Shown here one piece after another: positions 62,977 to 64,000 of a DNA stretch of 64,000 bases. The DNA comes from Brachyspira hyodysenteriae ATCC 27164 (lineage in GTDB: Bacteria; Spirochaetota; Brachyspiria; Brachyspirales; Brachyspiraceae), in NCBI RefSeq assembly GCF_001676785.2, contig NZ_CP015910.2, forward strand, positions 496,001 through 560,000, given 5' to 3'. Made by a program: the position numbers and the translations under genes. A model generated the notes under the pieces. That model saw only the letters and a list, made by a program, of their open reading frames with translations, was not told where the DNA came from and did not search any database. How positions within the stretch are numbered: position 1 is the stretch's first letter; each line of letters starts with the position of its first letter.

Positions 62977-63501
62977 ATGCCTAATAAGAAAAACATTGAA
63001 ACAGTATCATTGCTTAAAGAAACTATGGGAGGATGTGCTGGTTTAGTATTCTTCGATTACAGAGGAGTAACAGTAGCACAGCTTACAGAGTTAAGACGTG
63101 AATTAGCAAAGACTTCTTCTTCAATGAAAATATGTAAAAACTCTTTAGTTGATATTGCTTTAAAAGAGTTAGGCAGAGAAGTAAAAGATGAGATGTTCGT
63201 TAATCCTACAGCTGTAGTATTTGCTAAGGAAGATGTTCCTAGCGCAGCTAAAGTAATAAGCGAAGCATCTAAGAAAAATGATAAAATAAAAATCAAAGGC
63301 GGCTATATGGGTGAAGATTTGCTTAATCCGGCAGATGTTCAAGTAGTAGCTAATATTCCGCCAAGAGAAGTTTTACTTTCTCATCTTGTTACAGCACTCG
63401 AGTCTCCTATATCAAGCTTGGCAAACAGCTTGCAAAGCGTTATATCAGAACTTGCTTATGTGCTTGACAGTGTTGAAGAAGAAAAGAAAAAATCAGCTTA
63501 A
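62977..63501 (+). CDS. rplJ: 50S ribosomal protein L10
   Basis: 174 residues. Start MPNKKNIETVSLLKETMG at ATG 62977, supported by AGAGGTGG; the frame from 62968 is too close to this site. VVFAKEDVPSAAKVI and the C-terminal helix that binds L7/L12 dimers (LQSVISELAYVLDSVEEEKKK) are visible. Base of the ribosomal stalk. Confidence 0.97.
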   Translation: MPNKKNIETVSLLKETMGGCAGLVFFDYRGVTVAQLTELRRELAKTSSSMKICKNSLVDIALKELGREVKDEMFVNPTAVVFAKEDVPSAAKVISEASKKNDKIKIKGGYMGEDLLNPADVQVVANIPPREVLLSHLVTALESPISSLANSLQSVISELAYVLDSVEEEKKKSA

Positions 63502-63556
63502 TATGCTGACAAATTATTAATTAAAAAACTATTTAACAATTTTAAGGAGATAAACA

Positions 63557-63943
63557 ATGGCTTTAAGTAAAGAAGAAATATTACAAGCAATAGAAGAAAT
63601 GAAAGTTATAGAGCTTCATGAATTAGTAGAAGCTATTAAAGAAAAATTCAATGTAACAGCAGCTATGCCAGTTGCAGCAGTAGCAGCAGCTCCTGCAGGC
63701 GGTGCAGCAGCTCCAGCTGAAGAAGAGAAAAATGAATTCGATATCATTCTTACAGGTTTTGATGCAGCTCAAAAAATTGCTCTTATTAAAGAAGTTAGAG
63801 CAGTTAGCGGCTTAGGATTAAAAGAAGCTAAAGATGCTGTTGAAAAAGGCGGAGAAACAATCAAATCAGGCGTTTCTAAAGAAGAAGCTGCAGCTATTAA
63901 GAAACAATTAGAAGCTGCTGGTGGTAAAGTTGAAGTTAAATAA
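63557..63943 (+). CDS. rplL: 50S ribosomal protein L7/L12
   Basis: 128 residues. N-terminal dimerisation helices ([27 protein letters not shown]), Ala-rich hinge ([18 protein letters not shown]) and C-terminal factor-binding domain ([34 protein letters not shown]). AAGGAGA precedes the ATG. An ATG at 63996 after AGGAAGGG may be the start of rpoB, but only five bases remain. Confidence 0.98.
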   Translation: MALSKEEILQAIEEMKVIELHELVEAIKEKFNVTAAMPVAAVAAAPAGGAAAPAEEEKNEFDIILTGFDAAQKIALIKEVRAVSGLGLKEAKDAVEKGGETIKSGVSKEEAAAIKKQLEAAGGKVEVK

Positions 63944-64000
63944 TTATTTTTGTAAACATATCATTAACATTTAATGATTCGTATATAGGAAGGGTATGAG

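Noticed and set aside
63996-64000. rpoB start codon
   Set aside because: Only ATGAG is in the window; the AGGAAGGG ribosome site is unusually close and the frame cannot be read.

Overview
The window is very AT-rich, densely coded DNA that reads as a chromosomal segment of a spirochaete, most likely Brachyspira. This assignment is an inference from base composition, the many secreted or lipobox proteins, Cache-type chemoreceptors and the general gene repertoire; no database search was possible. Promoters of the form TTGACA-16/17-TATAAT recur before many genes, and hairpin/T-run terminators separate most convergent or unrelated units.

Layout. 1-4.4 kb: aldose epimerase (cut by the window edge), a methyltransferase, a secreted barrel-like protein, an exported rubrerythrin-like protein and a lipobox-bearing zinc alcohol dehydrogenase. 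4.4-10.2 kb: a hicBA toxin-antitoxin pair and leuS, surrounded by copies of an unusual palindromic repeat, followed by a broken AAA ATPase/DUF3226 pair that resembles a defence module. 10.2-16.4 kb: hisA, an FkbM methyltransferase, bactofilin, map, a TPR protein and serine dehydratase (sdaAB/sdaAA). 16.8-27.3 kb: a GNAT enzyme, an ankyrin lipoprotein, a TrkA-like regulator, NhaC, CheW, 5-formyl-THF cyclo-ligase, a PilZ protein, a DUF1232 protein and RecG. 27.4-28.4 kb: an AbiF-type HEPN protein with a small structured RNA and its own promoter directly upstream. 28.8-38.1 kb: phosphoglucomutase, then a minus-strand island of nine surface proteins (four BspA-like leucine-rich-repeat proteins arranged as a duplicated pair, four barrel-type proteins, one lipoprotein). 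38.4-44 kb: a HIRAN protein, holA, a ComFB-domain protein, a Fur/PerR regulator and a GH57 branching enzyme. 44-54 kb: tmRNA, two tandem chemoreceptors, a LysM/M23 protein, acylphosphatase, an RsmC-like methyltransferase, a PAP2 phosphatase and two unknowns. 54-60.2 kb: an RND exporter, ribokinase, small unknowns and the lrgA/lrgB pair. 60.3-64 kb: the conserved rpmG-trnW-secE-nusG-rplK-rplA-rplJ-rplL cluster.

The most notable signals are: (1) a family of about 330 bp intergenic elements with six short GC-rich boxes spaced about 77/37/73/37/77 bp, arranged as an imperfect palindrome, three full and three partial copies; (2) the AbiF HEPN gene with its adjacent promoter and hairpin RNA; (3) the AAA ATPase/DUF3226 pair, inactivated by one stop codon and abutting a truncated copy of the palindromic element; and (4) the lrgA-lrgB spacer, which holds both a nested hairpin and a 31-codon reading frame.
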